NCBI GenBank assembly: GCA_963777775.1
Contig: CAVZRL010000009.1
Location: 186,001-250,000 of the forward strand
Direction: 5' to 3'
Length of the DNA stretch: 64,000 bases
Origin: WHSW01 sp963777775
Lineage (GTDB): Bacteria > Actinomycetota > Thermoleophilia > Solirubrobacterales > 70-9
The position numbers and the translations under genes were made by a program. Under the pieces are notes generated by a model that saw nothing but the letters and a program-made list of their open reading frames with translations, was not told the origin of the DNA and ran no database searches. Positions 47,849-57,544 of the stretch are shown in pieces (the stretch's first letter is position 1; every line of letters starts with the position of its first letter).

Positions 47849-48800
47849 ATGCGGGCAGGTGCAGCTGAGATGAGCCGGCTCGGCGGGCGCGAATCGCGTT
47901 CAGCTGCGATCGCGCTAGCGGCGCAGCGGCAGGGCGGTGTCGTCTGCCGCGAGCAGTTGATCGAAGCGGGCCGAGCGGGAGCGCGATCTCGCGATGGAAG
48001 GCGACGGAGGGCTGCATCGGGTCCGCCACGCGTCTATGCCGTCGGAGCACACGGCCCTGGGAATCGAGGGCAGATGGCACGCGGCCCTGCTGCACGTGGG
48101 ACCGGGTGCCGCGCTCAGCCACACGACCGCTGCCTGGTGGTGGGGTCTGGTCGACAACCGGCCAAGGCGCACTCGACGTCAGCACGACGACCGGGCGCGG
48201 GCGTTCGTCGTCGGCGCATCGGCGTGCACCGACCGAAGGTCGGCTCGAGACGGAGCGTGCACGACCGTGCAGGGCATGCCGATGACGCTCCGTCGCGCGG
48301 ACGGTGGTCGATCTCGCCCGCGGGGTGAGCGATCGGGCGCATCGCGAGATCGGTGCGCCGAAGCGGGCCTGGCAGGAGACTGACCACGGTCTGAGGCGCT
48401 CGCGGATCCTTGGGAGAGCTGTCCGCGGTCCTCCGCTCGCGGACAGCGCCGGTGGCCGTGCGATCGGCGAGGCGCTACGCGAGGCACCTGCCCGCTCGGA
48501 GCGGGCGCGGAGCGGGGCCGAGGTCAGGGCGCTAGCGATCCTCTGCAGCTGCCGGCGTGCCCGCTGCCCGGGTGAACGTCAGGATCGCCGGCGAGGAGGC
48601 CGACGCCCTGTTGGTGCGCGCGCGCCTGATCGCCGAGATCGACGGCGGGCCGTTTCATCTCGACGTCGGCGAGGACGGCCGAAAGCGACGTGACCGGGAG
48701 TCGGCGGGCTGCGAGGTCCGGCGGCTTCCGCCGCCGAGCGACGTCGACGAGCGCCCGCACCGGCTGGTGGATGCTCGCGCTTCGCCGCAACGTCCCGGAC
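47849..48800 (+). pseudogene. Degenerate AbiEi/DUF559-type protein gene
   Basis: Remnant of a gene for a protein with an N-terminal winged-helix (AbiEi-antitoxin-like) part and a C-terminal DUF559/Vsr-type endonuclease fold. Pieces occur in different frames: SAAIALAAQRQGGVVCREQL, then EGRWHAALLHVGPGAALSHT with TAAWWWGL, later VDLA, and at the end AGEEADALLVRARLIAEIDG, then GPFHLDVGEDGRKRR and EVRRLPP. At least three frame changes mean that it is not functional as given. Lies directly after tRNA-Ser(GGA), a typical place for acquired genes. No intact toxin partner is nearby. Confidence 0.72.
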
Positions 48801-48830
48801 TCCCCCCGATAACGAGGACTCCGGGACGTT
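48789..48830 (-). terminator. Hairpin downstream of the TMEM175-like gene
   Basis: 11-bp perfect stem AACGTCCCGGA / TCCGGGACGTT with a 20-base loop, eight bases after the stop codon of the leftward TMEM175-like gene. No T-run follows, so it may be a weak or Rho-assisted terminator. Confidence 0.55.
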
Positions 48831-48837
48831 CGGTGGC

Positions 48838-49521
48838 CTATAGGTACTCGTCGCTGTGGGCCGGCTTGTTGCGGTCCTCGTAGAGCTGATAGGGGACCGC
48901 GAGGAACCAGGAGAGAACCGCCAGCGTGGTGCTGACAAAGGCGAGCGGGATCGAGAGCACGAAGAAGATCACCGGCGAGAGCGAAAGCCTCACGCCCCAG
49001 CGGTAGACGTCCTCGGGTGGCTGGTGCTCGAACAGCGCTCGCCGCTGCGCGTGGCTGAACAACACCACCTCCATTCCGCTGACCGCTGCCACCGCGACCG
49101 AGTAGACGACCACCGAGAGCGGGTTCTCGAAGTAGTTGCCGAGCAGCCCGGTCGGGAACGGGAGGAAGGCGATGAACATCAGATAGATCAGGTTGATTCC
49201 GATCAGCCCTCCGTCGATCGCCGCCAGGCGCGAGCAGAAACTGTGGTGGGCGACCCAGTAGCGGCCGATCACCGCGAAGCTGATCAGGAAGCTGACGAAG
49301 CTGCCAATGTCGTCGTTGAGCACGTCGGCGAGCTCGCTGACGCTGCCGCCCGCGGTCAGGTCGGGGACCTCGATCCCGACCACCAGCAGAGTCATCGCGA
49401 TCGCGAACAGCGCATCGCTGAACGCGAGCACGCGGGTGAACTCATCGGTCCCCCGCTGATAGCGCCGGGGCTGCCCGAGCCCGGGTCGCCCGATCCTGGT
49501 CTGGGGCTCCGACGAAGCCAC
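48838..49521 (-). CDS. TMEM175/DUF1211-family potassium-channel-like protein
   Basis: A 227-residue membrane protein with six hydrophobic segments. The first helix bears RVLAFSDALFAIAMTLLVVG, the FSD-containing signature of the TMEM175 family, in which that helix lines the pore. Bacterial homologues conduct K+ as tetramers. ISFAVIGRYWVAHHSFCSRL is the second typical block, and a second half without an FSD motif shows it is the single-repeat bacterial form. Conductance is inferred from the family. Confidence 0.88.
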   Translation of the reverse strand: MASSEPQTRIGRPGLGQPRRYQRGTDEFTRVLAFSDALFAIAMTLLVVGIEVPDLTAGGSVSELADVLNDDIGSFVSFLISFAVIGRYWVAHHSFCSRLAAIDGGLIGINLIYLMFIAFLPFPTGLLGNYFENPLSVVVYSVAVAAVSGMEVVLFSHAQRRALFEHQPPEDVYRWGVRLSLSPVIFFVLSIPLAFVSTTLAVLSWFLAVPYQLYEDRNKPAHSDEYL

Positions 49522-49533
49522 GATCCGCGCAGC

Positions 49534-50005
49534 CTATCCGCGGCGCTCGGCGAAGAAATCGCGAAGCAGCGCCGCCGCCTCTTCCGCAAGCACCCCCGAC
49601 TCGACGGCCGGGCGGTGGTTGAGCCGCGGCTCGGCCAGCACGTCGAGCACGCTCCCTGCCGCGCCGGCCTTCGGGTCGGCGACCGCGAAGACGACCCGCG
49701 GCACCCGGGCGAGGACGATCGCGCCCGCGCACATCGCGCATGGCTCCAGGGTCACGTACAGCGCCGTCCCGGGCAGTCGCCAGTCGCCCAGCGCCTCGGC
49801 GCGCCGCGCGCAGGGCGAGCACCTCGGCGTGGGCGGTGGGGTCGGCGCGCAGCTCGCGCTCGTTGCAGGCGGTCGCGATCAGCTCGCGATCGCGGACCAG
49901 CGCAGCCCCGATCGGCACGTCACCGTGGGCGGCGGCGCGGCGCGCCTGTTCGAGGGCGGTCCGCATGAAATGCTCGTCGCCGGAGGTGAAAGCGGAGTCG
50001 GCCAT
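49534..50005 (-). pseudogene. tadA: tRNA-adenosine deaminase, one frameshift
   Basis: TadA converts A34 to inosine in tRNA-Arg(ACG) and is normally essential. The first frame holds MRTALEQARRAAAHGDVPIG and TAHAEVLALRAA with the zinc histidine and catalytic glutamate; the second holds AEALGDWRLPGTALYVTLEP, then CAMCAGAIVLARVPRVVFA with the zinc cysteines, to the normal C-terminus LLRDFFAERRG. The break is at about 49801, where deletion of one base joins AA to AEALGD. As all key residues are intact, a sequencing indel is likely. Confidence 0.87.
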
Positions 50006-50084
50006 CGGCCCAAGTATCGGCGACCAGGAAACTTCGGCGATCCTGTCGTGTTGCGAGTGCAGGCTCCGCCTTCGGCCCCGCACG

Positions 50085-51461
50085 ATGCAGAGAACAGAGC
50101 CCAAGCGAGCGTTCGCGCCGTCCGGTCGCGCGCCGGCGGCTGCGGTGGCGCGCGCCGGCGCCGGGTTGGCGCTTGCCGCGTTGTCGCTGCTGGTGGCGGG
50201 CCTGCCGCCGGCGCACGCCGACGGCCGCTTCCTTGCGGGTGAGGTCGTGGTCGGGTTCGAGGACGGTGGTTCGGAGGTGGTCGAGCTGCCGCCCGGGACC
50301 AGGGTCGATCGAGCGGCGCGCGCGCTCGAGCGCGCGCCGGCGGTCGAGTTCGCGGCGCCGAACTGGATCGCCCGCGCCTCGCTCACGCCGCTCGACCGGG
50401 GCACCTCGGGTGCGCCCGGCGGCTGGCAGGCCGACCAATGGAGCTTTCTCGCCGGCCCCGGGGGAATCAGGGTCGGCAAGGGCTGGGACCGGGCGATCAA
50501 GGCCGGCGCTGACGGCGGCGCAACGACGACCGTCGCCGTCGTCGACACCGGGATCGCCTACACCGCCACTTCGAACGGCTTCAAGGCCGCGCCCGACTTC
50601 GACGCTGCGGGTTTCGTTGCCGGCATCGATCTGGTCGACGGGGACGACCTGCCCCTGGACGAGAACGGCCATGGAACCCACGTCGCCGGCACGATCGCCG
50701 AGCAGGTGACGCTCGACGCACCCTCAGCCGGCGCCGACTATCTGACCGGGATCGCCTACGGGGCCTCGCTGATGCCGGTTCGGGTGCTCGACAAGGGCGG
50801 GGTCGGGAGCGCCAGCAACGTCGGCGCAGGGATCCTCTGGGCGGCAAAGCACGGAGCCGACGTGATCAACGTTTCGTTGCAGTTCGACGACTCCGTCGAT
50901 CGCTGCGCCGACGTGCCGAGCGTTTGCGAGGCGACCCGCAAGGCGAGAAAGCGCGGAGCGCTGGTGATCGCGGCCGCCGGAAACGCGACCGAGGGCCGGG
51001 GAGAGCCGAAGGCCCTCTACCCCGCCGCCGCCCCGGGGGTGCTGGCCGTCGGTGCGACGACGGAGCACGGCTGCCTCGCGGCCTACTCGCACTTCAAGCA
51101 GGCGACCGACCTGCTCGCGCCGGGGGGCGGCCCGCCGCGCCCGGCGGCCGAGCGGCCGGCCTGCGCCCACGATCGCCGCTCGATCCTGCAGCTCACCCTC
51201 GGCTGCTTTCCCGGCTCCTGCCTCGGCGGGTTCGATCGCTTCGCAATCCGGCCCGACGTCGGGACGTCGATGGCGGCCGCTCACGCGAGTGGCGTCGCGG
51301 CGCTGGTCCGCGCGAGCCGGTTCGCCGAATCGAATCCTTCCGCCACCAAGCTCGGGAGGCGCCTCAAGTGCACGGCCCGGCCCGGGTCGCCGAAGCGCTT
51401 CTACGGGCCCGGGACGCTAGACGCCGGCCGGGCGACCAGCCCGAAGCGCAGCTGCGACTGA
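50085..51461 (+). CDS. Secreted subtilisin-like serine peptidase (S8)
   Basis: A 458-residue exported protease. A signal peptide (residues about 20-46, AGLALAALSLLVAGLPPAHA) precedes a short inhibitor-like propeptide (FLAGEVVVGFEDGG to VEFAAPNWIARAS). The catalytic triad is visible as VAVVDTGIAY (Asp), NGHGTHVAGTIAE (His) and DVGTSMAAAHASGVAALVRA (Ser); the oxyanion Asn is in VIAAAGNATEG. No large C-terminal domain. Probably acts outside the cell on proteins. Confidence 0.93.
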   Translation: MQRTEPKRAFAPSGRAPAAAVARAGAGLALAALSLLVAGLPPAHADGRFLAGEVVVGFEDGGSEVVELPPGTRVDRAARALERAPAVEFAAPNWIARASLTPLDRGTSGAPGGWQADQWSFLAGPGGIRVGKGWDRAIKAGADGGATTTVAVVDTGIAYTATSNGFKAAPDFDAAGFVAGIDLVDGDDLPLDENGHGTHVAGTIAEQVTLDAPSAGADYLTGIAYGASLMPVRVLDKGGVGSASNVGAGILWAAKHGADVINVSLQFDDSVDRCADVPSVCEATRKARKRGALVIAAAGNATEGRGEPKALYPAAAPGVLAVGATTEHGCLAAYSHFKQATDLLAPGGGPPRPAAERPACAHDRRSILQLTLGCFPGSCLGGFDRFAIRPDVGTSMAAAHASGVAALVRASRFAESNPSATKLGRRLKCTARPGSPKRFYGPGTLDAGRATSPKRSCD

Positions 51462-51476
51462 CAGGGCCCGATTCGG

Positions 51477-51917
51477 CTAGGTGGTGCGGACGATGAACAC
51501 GCCGCACGGGGCGTGGTGGCTGATCTTGTTCGGCACGCTGCCGAGCAGGCGCCGGGCTCCCGTCATTCCCTTGTTGCCGACCACGATCAGGTCCGCCCGC
51601 GTTTCCTCGGCGACGCTCAGGATCGCGTCCGCCGCGTCTCCCTCCCGGGGGTGCGCGACGACCTCGACGCCGCGCTCGCGCGGCGGGCCGGCGGCGGCCT
51701 CGAGGATCACGTTTACGTCCTCGCGCGGGCCGACGGCGTGGGCGACGTCGCCGGGGATCTCGCCCGCCTCCTCGCGCAGCCGCTCGCGCGAAACGGGCTC
51801 ATACGCACTGACGATCTCGAGCTTGGCGCCGGTCATCGCCGCCAACTCGGCTGCTTGGCGCACCGCCTCGCCGGCGGTCTCCGACCCGTCGGTCCCAACA
51901 ACGATCCGCTCGAACAC
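51477..51917 (-). CDS. Universal stress protein UspA family
   Basis: A 146-residue single Usp domain. FERIVVGTDGSETAGEAVRQ and LIVVGNKGMTGARRLLGSVP, followed by NKISHHAPCGVFIV, form the ATP-binding signature G-x2-G-x9-G(S/T). So it is an ATP-binding class member. It lies alone, convergent with the S8 protease. Confidence 0.93.
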   Translation of the reverse strand: MFERIVVGTDGSETAGEAVRQAAELAAMTGAKLEIVSAYEPVSRERLREEAGEIPGDVAHAVGPREDVNVILEAAAGPPRERGVEVVAHPREGDAADAILSVAEETRADLIVVGNKGMTGARRLLGSVPNKISHHAPCGVFIVRTT

Positions 51918-52011
51918 GCCAGCCTCCTAGAGCTCCGGGCTCCCGGGCCTGCGCCGATCGCTCCCGGGTCGTCGCATACTATCCCCGCGCGTCGCGCACC
52001 CCCGGGACCCG

Positions 52012-52098
52012 ATGCCACGGAGCTGGATCTACCTGATGGCGATCCTGATCGCCTGCCTGATCGCCTCGATGGTGATCGCCGTCGTCAAGCTCTGGTGA
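52012..52098 (+). CDS. Possible 28-residue membrane peptide
   Basis: An ATG-started frame in a 210-base gap encodes a single hydrophobic helix (SWIYLMAILIACLIASMVIA followed by VVKLW). Composition and Ile/Leu richness are unusual for random GC-rich sequence, but no clear ribosome site precedes it. It ends 29 bases before the phosphotriesterase-like gene. Confidence 0.38.
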   Translation: MPRSWIYLMAILIACLIASMVIAVVKLW

Positions 52099-52127
52099 GC
52101 ACGGCGGCGCCATAGACTGCGGGCCCG

Positions 52128-53117
52128 ATGGCCACCGTCGAGACCGTGACCGGGCCGCTCGAAGCCTCCGAGCTCGGCACGACCCTGATCCACGAGCACC
52201 TCAGGACCCGCGACGAAGCGGTGTTCGAGCAGTGGCCCGGGGCGGAGAGCTTCGGCGGCATCCCGGAGCGCGCGATCGGGCCGGGACAGGACCGCGACGC
52301 TGCGCTCGAAGCCGCACGGGCGGCGCTCGATCTGGGTGTGAAGACGATCGTCGATCCGACCGTGATGTTGATCGGCCGTGACGCCGGCTTCATGCGCGAG
52401 ATCTCGGAGCAGACCGGGCTTCAGGTCGTCGCCGCGACCGGGATCTACACATACGATCATCTACCCGCCTTCTTCGTCTCGCGCGATCCCGACCAGATCG
52501 CCGAGCTCTTCGTCTCCGACATCGAAACCGGGATCCAGGGCACCGGGGCCAAGGCCGCGTTCATCAAGTGCGCCGCCGACGAGCCGGGGCTGACCGAGAA
52601 CGTCGAGAAGGTCCACCGCGCCGCGGCGCGCGCCAGCCTCCGGACCGGTAGGCCGATCATGGCCCACTCGCGGCCGGCCAGCGAGACCGGCCCGCGACAG
52701 CTCGAGATCTTCGAGCAGGAGGGCGTCGATCCGGCGCGGGTGTTGATCGCCCACTGCGGCGACACCGCCGACGTCGACTACGTCGAGCGGCTGATCGATC
52801 GCGGCGCCTACGTCGGCCTCGACCGCTACGGGCTCGAGCTCTTCCTCCCCTACGAGCAGCGCCAGGCGACGACGCTGGCGCTGCTCGAGCGCGGCTACGC
52901 GGAACGGCTCTTCCTCTCGGCCGACTCGTGCGCGACGATCGACTGGTTCCCGCCGGCGACCGCGGTGCAGATGCTCGAGGCCGGGATGGCCAAGCACTGG
53001 GACATCCGGATCGTGCCCGAGCGCGTGCTTCCGGAGCTGCGCGAGGCCGGAGTCAGCGAGGAGCAGATCGAGACGATGATGGTCCGCAACCCGGTCGCCT
53101 GGCTGACCGGCGCCTAG
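52128..53117 (+). CDS. Phosphotriesterase-family metal-dependent hydrolase
   Basis: A 329-residue amidohydrolase-superfamily protein of the PTE group. The binuclear metal site is complete: His22 and His24 (LIHEHL), the carbamylated lysine in AAFIKCAAD, histidines in IMAHSRPA and IAHCGDTAD, and the aspartate in LFLSADSC. Members include lactonases and true phosphotriesterases; the LGVKTIVDPTV and GIYTYDHLP features do not decide between them. Cytosolic. Activity most probably lactonase/esterase-like, but not provable from sequence. Confidence 0.9.
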   Translation: MATVETVTGPLEASELGTTLIHEHLRTRDEAVFEQWPGAESFGGIPERAIGPGQDRDAALEAARAALDLGVKTIVDPTVMLIGRDAGFMREISEQTGLQVVAATGIYTYDHLPAFFVSRDPDQIAELFVSDIETGIQGTGAKAAFIKCAADEPGLTENVEKVHRAAARASLRTGRPIMAHSRPASETGPRQLEIFEQEGVDPARVLIAHCGDTADVDYVERLIDRGAYVGLDRYGLELFLPYEQRQATTLALLERGYAERLFLSADSCATIDWFPPATAVQMLEAGMAKHWDIRIVPERVLPELREAGVSEEQIETMMVRNPVAWLTGA

Positions 53118-53143
53118 AGCAGCGCTAAGCGACGAAGCGGCGG

Positions 53144-56100
53144 TCAGGCCGCGAACGCCCGCTCCCAATCGGCCCGATAGACGCGGTGGGTGCCCGCGAG
53201 TCCCTTGAGCTCGATCTCCTCGCCTTCGTCGAAGCAGATCGTCGGCCGAGCCGCGTCCAGTTCCTCGGCGCGACCCTTGAGATGCTCTGAGACGAGGATC
53301 TCACCGCCCCGCGCCCGGGCCGCGATCCGCGCCGCGAGGATCACGCTGCGGCCGAAGAAGTCGCCCTCCTCGCGGATCGCCTCACCAGCGTGCATGCCGA
53401 TCCGCACCCGGACCCGCTCGCCCTCGACCGGGTCGCTCTCGGCGAGCGCGCGCTGGATCGCCGCCGCACACTCGAGCGCCCGCCGGGAGTCGGGGAAGAC
53501 GAGCATGAACCCGTCGCCCTGGTTCTTGACCTCGAATCCGCCGTGCGAGCGGACGAGGCGACGGAAGAGCGAGTTGTGAGCACGCAGCACCTCCAGCCAG
53601 CGCTGGTCTCCGAGTCGTTCGGTGATCAGGGTCGAATCCTCGATGTCGGAGAAGAGGATCGTCACCTGGCCGTCTGGGGCGGCGAGCGCGGCGATGTCCG
53701 GCTGCTCGGAGCTGATCGCCTCGGCCATGAAGTCGATCGAGGTGCTGGTATCGATCGCTCGCAGGCCCTGAGCCTCCAGCCGCAGCGCGAGCGCCTCGTC
53801 GGTGAGCCCGACCATGCCCATGTCCTGCGCCTCGGCGAGCGCCCGTCCGAGCAGGTCGAGCGCTCGCTCGCGCTCGTCGGTGGCATCGCGATCGAGCAGC
53901 AGGCGGGCCTGGCAGACGCGCAGGCGCGCGATCATCGGCCGATCGCCCATCGCCTCGCTGGTCGCCAGGGCGTCGGTGAAGTGCCGTTCGGCGTCGGCGT
54001 CGTTACCGGTGAGCGCCGCCAGCACACCGAGGATCCGGGCCATCGGCCCGTTGCAGGCGGCGGCCCGGCCGGCGATCACGTTGGTCCCGTCGAGCGGCAG
54101 GATCAGCTCGTAGAGGCGCTTCGCGCGCTCGACGTCTTCGAGGAACGCCGCCGCCTCGCCGAGCAGCATCAGCGAGACCGGCAGCTGGCCGTCGTGGGGG
54201 AGGTCGGAGAAGTCGTTGGCGGCCAGCGGCTCGAACGCGGCCCTCGCCTCGCTCGCGTGCTCGAGCTCCGCGTGAGCCGCGGCCAGCGAGCAGCGCCAGA
54301 CCGGGAGCGCCGGGTAGTGCTCGACCAGCTCGGCGAGCTGGTGCGTCGTCCGCTCGAGGCGCTTGACGTCGGCGGCATCGCGGCGCAGTCGGCGAAGCTG
54401 GATGTCCTGGGTCACGTGGAACATCACGGCGACCGGCTCCTGGGCGCGCTCGCCGCCGGCGAGCGCTTCGGCGGAGAGCCGCTCGGCCTCGGCGAAGCGC
54501 CCGTCGATCAGCGCCCGAGTGCCGCGCAGTAGCGGGATGTGCCAGAGATACCCGGGCTGGCGGAGCAGCGCCGCGAGCCGCTCATAGGCGGCGAGGTCGG
54601 CATCGGCGCCTCGGATATCGCCAAGCTCGAGCCGGTTGCGCAGCCGGTAGACGTGTGCCCGCAGCTCGAGCTCGACGTCGTCGAGTTGCTTGGCGATCTC
54701 GTGAAGCTCGTCGCTTTCGCGCAGCCGGCGCCGGGACTGCTCGAGTCCGAGCGGTCCCGTGAACTGGCGTCGGATCAGGGCCTGCGCGAGCGCCCTCTGG
54801 TCGCCGATCCGTCTCGCCATCTCGACCGCCTCGAGCCCGAGGCTCGTCGCCTGGCCCGCGGGGTCGACCCAGTTCAGCTCCTGTGCCAGCGCGCTGAGGA
54901 GCTGGGAACGCAGCGGGGAGTCCGCTTCCCCGATCCCTTCCAGGGCCTCCTCGAGCAGCGCGATCATCGGCTCGTCGACGACGCCGGCCTCGGAGAGGAA
55001 GGCGACCGCGATCGCAGCCCGTGCGAGGTCGATCGGTCGCTCGAGCTCGCGGGCGAGGGCCGCCGCGCGGTCCAGCGCCGCGCGCGCCTCGCGGGCTCGA
55101 CCGGCGCGCGTTTGGGTGGTGCCGAGCTCGAGCAGCAGCGCTAGCCGTTGCTCGGGCTCGGGCGAGCCCGCGAGCTCGAGGGCCTCGAGGGCGCGGCCGT
55201 AGAAGTTCGCGGCCTCCTCGTGGGCGAGCCGCTCGCCGGCCACAGCGGCAGCACGAGTTGCGTACTCGACCGCACGCTCGGGGTCCACGGCCTGCCCCGC
55301 CTCGAGGTAGTGGTGCGCAAGCTGGCCGAGGTAGTGGTCGAGCTCCGTCGGATGGGCGGACTCGATCGCCTCGGCCACGTCGCGATGGATTGCAGCGCGC
55401 CGCGCCGCCGGAACCTCGGCCTGGAGCGTCTCGCGGACCAGCGCGTGGGCGAACGAGTAGCGGCCCGGCTGCTCGGGCGAGGCGACCACGAGCCGCGCGG
55501 CCACCGCCTCGTCGAGGGCCGCCGCGACTCGCTCCGAGGCAAGCGGACTGGCCCGTTCGAGCACCGCGAGCTCGAACTCGCGGCCGCAGACCGCCGCCAG
55601 GCGAAGCACCTCGTTGGCCTCCTCCGAGAGGCGGTCGAGTCGCCGTCCCACCACTTCGCGAACGCCCTGCGGGATCGCGACCTCGCGTCGCGCCTCTTCC
55701 TCGCCGAGCCGGCCCTCGGCCGTCATCAGCCTGACGACCTCGCCGACGAAGAACGGGTTGCCCCCGGTCTGCTCGCGGATCGCGGCGGCGAGATCGGGCG
55801 GCGGCGGATCGACGCCGGCGGTGAGCTCGATGTAGCTGGCGATCGCCTCGGGCTCGAGCCCGTGCAGCGCGATCCTCCGCGTGGCCTCGACGGCGGCGAG
55901 ATCGGCGAGCGTGTCAGCGAGCGGGTGGTGGCGGCCGAGCTCGACGTCGCGATAGGTGCCGACGACGAGCAACCCGGTGTCGGCGAGTCGCCGGGCGAGG
56001 AAGCGCAGCAGCAGCAGCGACGATTCGTCGGCCCAGTGCAAGTCGTCGAGCACCAGCACCAGCGGCCGCGACTTCGACGCCCCGCCGAGGAAGCCGGCGA

Positions 56101-57499
56101 CCGCGTCGAAGACCCTGAATCGCGCCTGCTCGGAGTCGATCCCCGGCGGCTCCGCGAGCCCACCGAGGCGCTCTGCGAGGTCGGGCACGATCTGGGCAAC
56201 GTCCGCCGCCCGGCTGCCGAGCTGCCAGCGCAGGCCGACCGGGTCCGCGTCGCGCACGTAGGAGCGGATCGCCTCCGTCCACGGCCAGTACGGCGGCGCA
56301 CTCTCGGCCTCGTGACAGCGCCCCCAATGCACGTGCGCGCCGCGGATCCCGGCATACGTCGCCAGCTGCTGGGCTGCCCTCGTCTTGCCGATCCCGGGAT
56401 CGCCGCTGATCAGCAACAACCTGCCCACTCCGCCGAGCGCGTCCTCGAGCACGCTCTGCATCTGGTCGAGCTCCGCGTCGCGGCCGACGAACACGCCCCG
56501 GGCAAGTCCGCGAAGCGGGTTCCGGGCGTCCTCGGCGTCATCGTCGTCGGCGGCGGGCTGCTCGAGCGCTGCTTCGAGCGCGCGACGCGCACGGGCGGCG
56601 CCGGCGGGGCGGTCCTCGGGCGATTTAGCGAGCAGCTCGAGCACGAGCCGATCGAGGGCGGGCGGGATCTCGGGCCGGTGGTGCGAGGGAGGAACGGGAT
56701 CCGCGTTCAGGTGTCGGCCGATGATCGCGACCGCGTCATCGCCGACGAACGGAGGCTCGCCGGTGAGCACCTCGTAGAGCATCGCGCCGAGCGAGTAGAG
56801 GTCCGAGCGCGCATCCGAGCGCCGCCCGAGAGCCTGCTCCGGCGGCAGGTAGGCGACGGTGCCGACCAGCATCCCTTCGACCGCATCGCGCGAGCGGCGC
56901 CCGGTGGTGGCCAGCCCGAAGTCGCCGAGCCGGGCGGCGCCGTCATCGCCGAGCCAGACGTTGGCCGGCTTGAGGTCGCGGTGGACGATGCCGCGCGAGT
57001 GCGCGTGCTCGAGCGCCCGGCAGATGTCGATCGCGATCGAGACCGCCCGTTCGACCTCTAGCCGGCGCCCCTCCCGCGCCTCGAGCGCCCCCGCCAGGTC
57101 CCCTCCGCCGACGTACTCGCTGACGATGTAGGGGACGCCGGCCTCCTCGCCCGAGTCGAGCACCCGGACCAGGTGCGGATGCTCGTCGAGCTTCGCCATC
57201 GCCAGCGCCTCGCGGCGGGCGCGGGCCAGAACTGTCTCCTCGATCCCCTCGGTCTCGAACACCGCGACCGCGACCTCGCAGCCGCCCGCCTCCGTGTCGC
57301 GCGCGCGGTAGACGCGCTTGCGACCACCGCGGCCGAGGAACGCCTCGACCGAGTAGCGGCCGGCGATCATCGACGGCGCGTCGGCGGGCGGCGCGGCGGG
57401 AGGCGCAGGCGTCGGATCGGGTGCCTCGAGGCGGGCTCCGCAGGAGTCGCAGAAGCGGGCCTCGGGGCGGTTGTGGTTGCCGCATGACGGGCAGCGCAT
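53144..57499 (-). CDS. Zinc-ribbon, Ser/Thr kinase, AAA ATPase, TPR and adenylate/guanylate cyclase multidomain protein
   Basis: A 1451-residue cytosolic signalling protein. Residues 1-23 form a zinc ribbon (CPSC...FCDSC). A Hanks-type kinase follows (about 48-315) with HRDLKPANVWL, GDFGLATTG and SDARSDLYSLGAMLYEVLTG. The VAxK lysine is absent (VAVAVFETEG); Lys61 lies in the Gly-rich loop GRGGRKRVY, as in WNK kinases. A P-loop ATPase (LLLISGDPGIGKTRAAQQLA, about 361-380) and a long helical TPR-like region lead to a class III cyclase (TILFSDIEDSTLITERLGDQ, KNQGDGFMLVFPD, IGMHAGEAIREEGDFFG) with metal aspartates present. It could link protein phosphorylation, ATP-driven switching and cNMP synthesis. 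Confidence 0.92.
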   Translation of the reverse strand: MRCPSCGNHNRPEARFCDSCGARLEAPDPTPAPPAAPPADAPSMIAGRYSVEAFLGRGGRKRVYRARDTEAGGCEVAVAVFETEGIEETVLARARREALAMAKLDEHPHLVRVLDSGEEAGVPYIVSEYVGGGDLAGALEAREGRRLEVERAVSIAIDICRALEHAHSRGIVHRDLKPANVWLGDDGAARLGDFGLATTGRRSRDAVEGMLVGTVAYLPPEQALGRRSDARSDLYSLGAMLYEVLTGEPPFVGDDAVAIIGRHLNADPVPPSHHRPEIPPALDRLVLELLAKSPEDRPAGAARARRALEAALEQPAADDDDAEDARNPLRGLARGVFVGRDAELDQMQSVLEDALGGVGRLLLISGDPGIGKTRAAQQLATYAGIRGAHVHWGRCHEAESAPPYWPWTEAIRSYVRDADPVGLRWQLGSRAADVAQIVPDLAERLGGLAEPPGIDSEQARFRVFDAVAGFLGGASKSRPLVLVLDDLHWADESSLLLLRFLARRLADTGLLVVGTYRDVELGRHHPLADTLADLAAVEATRRIALHGLEPEAIASYIELTAGVDPPPPDLAAAIREQTGGNPFFVGEVVRLMTAEGRLGEEEARREVAIPQGVREVVGRRLDRLSEEANEVLRLAAVCGREFELAVLERASPLASERVAAALDEAVAARLVVASPEQPGRYSFAHALVRETLQAEVPAARRAAIHRDVAEAIESAHPTELDHYLGQLAHHYLEAGQAVDPERAVEYATRAAAVAGERLAHEEAANFYGRALEALELAGSPEPEQRLALLLELGTTQTRAGRAREARAALDRAAALARELERPIDLARAAIAVAFLSEAGVVDEPMIALLEEALEGIGEADSPLRSQLLSALAQELNWVDPAGQATSLGLEAVEMARRIGDQRALAQALIRRQFTGPLGLEQSRRRLRESDELHEIAKQLDDVELELRAHVYRLRNRLELGDIRGADADLAAYERLAALLRQPGYLWHIPLLRGTRALIDGRFAEAERLSAEALAGGERAQEPVAVMFHVTQDIQLRRLRRDAADVKRLERTTHQLAELVEHYPALPVWRCSLAAAHAELEHASEARAAFEPLAANDFSDLPHDGQLPVSLMLLGEAAAFLEDVERAKRLYELILPLDGTNVIAGRAAACNGPMARILGVLAALTGNDADAERHFTDALATSEAMGDRPMIARLRVCQARLLLDRDATDERERALDLLGRALAEAQDMGMVGLTDEALALRLEAQGLRAIDTSTSIDFMAEAISSEQPDIAALAAPDGQVTILFSDIEDSTLITERLGDQRWLEVLRAHNSLFRRLVRSHGGFEVKNQGDGFMLVFPDSRRALECAAAIQRALAESDPVEGERVRVRIGMHAGEAIREEGDFFGRSVILAARIAARARGGEILVSEHLKGRAEELDAARPTICFDEGEEIELKGLAGTHRVYRADWERAFAA

Positions 57500-57544
57500 T
57501 CACGGCGCAGGATAGGAGGCCACCCATCATCTACAGTGACTGCG

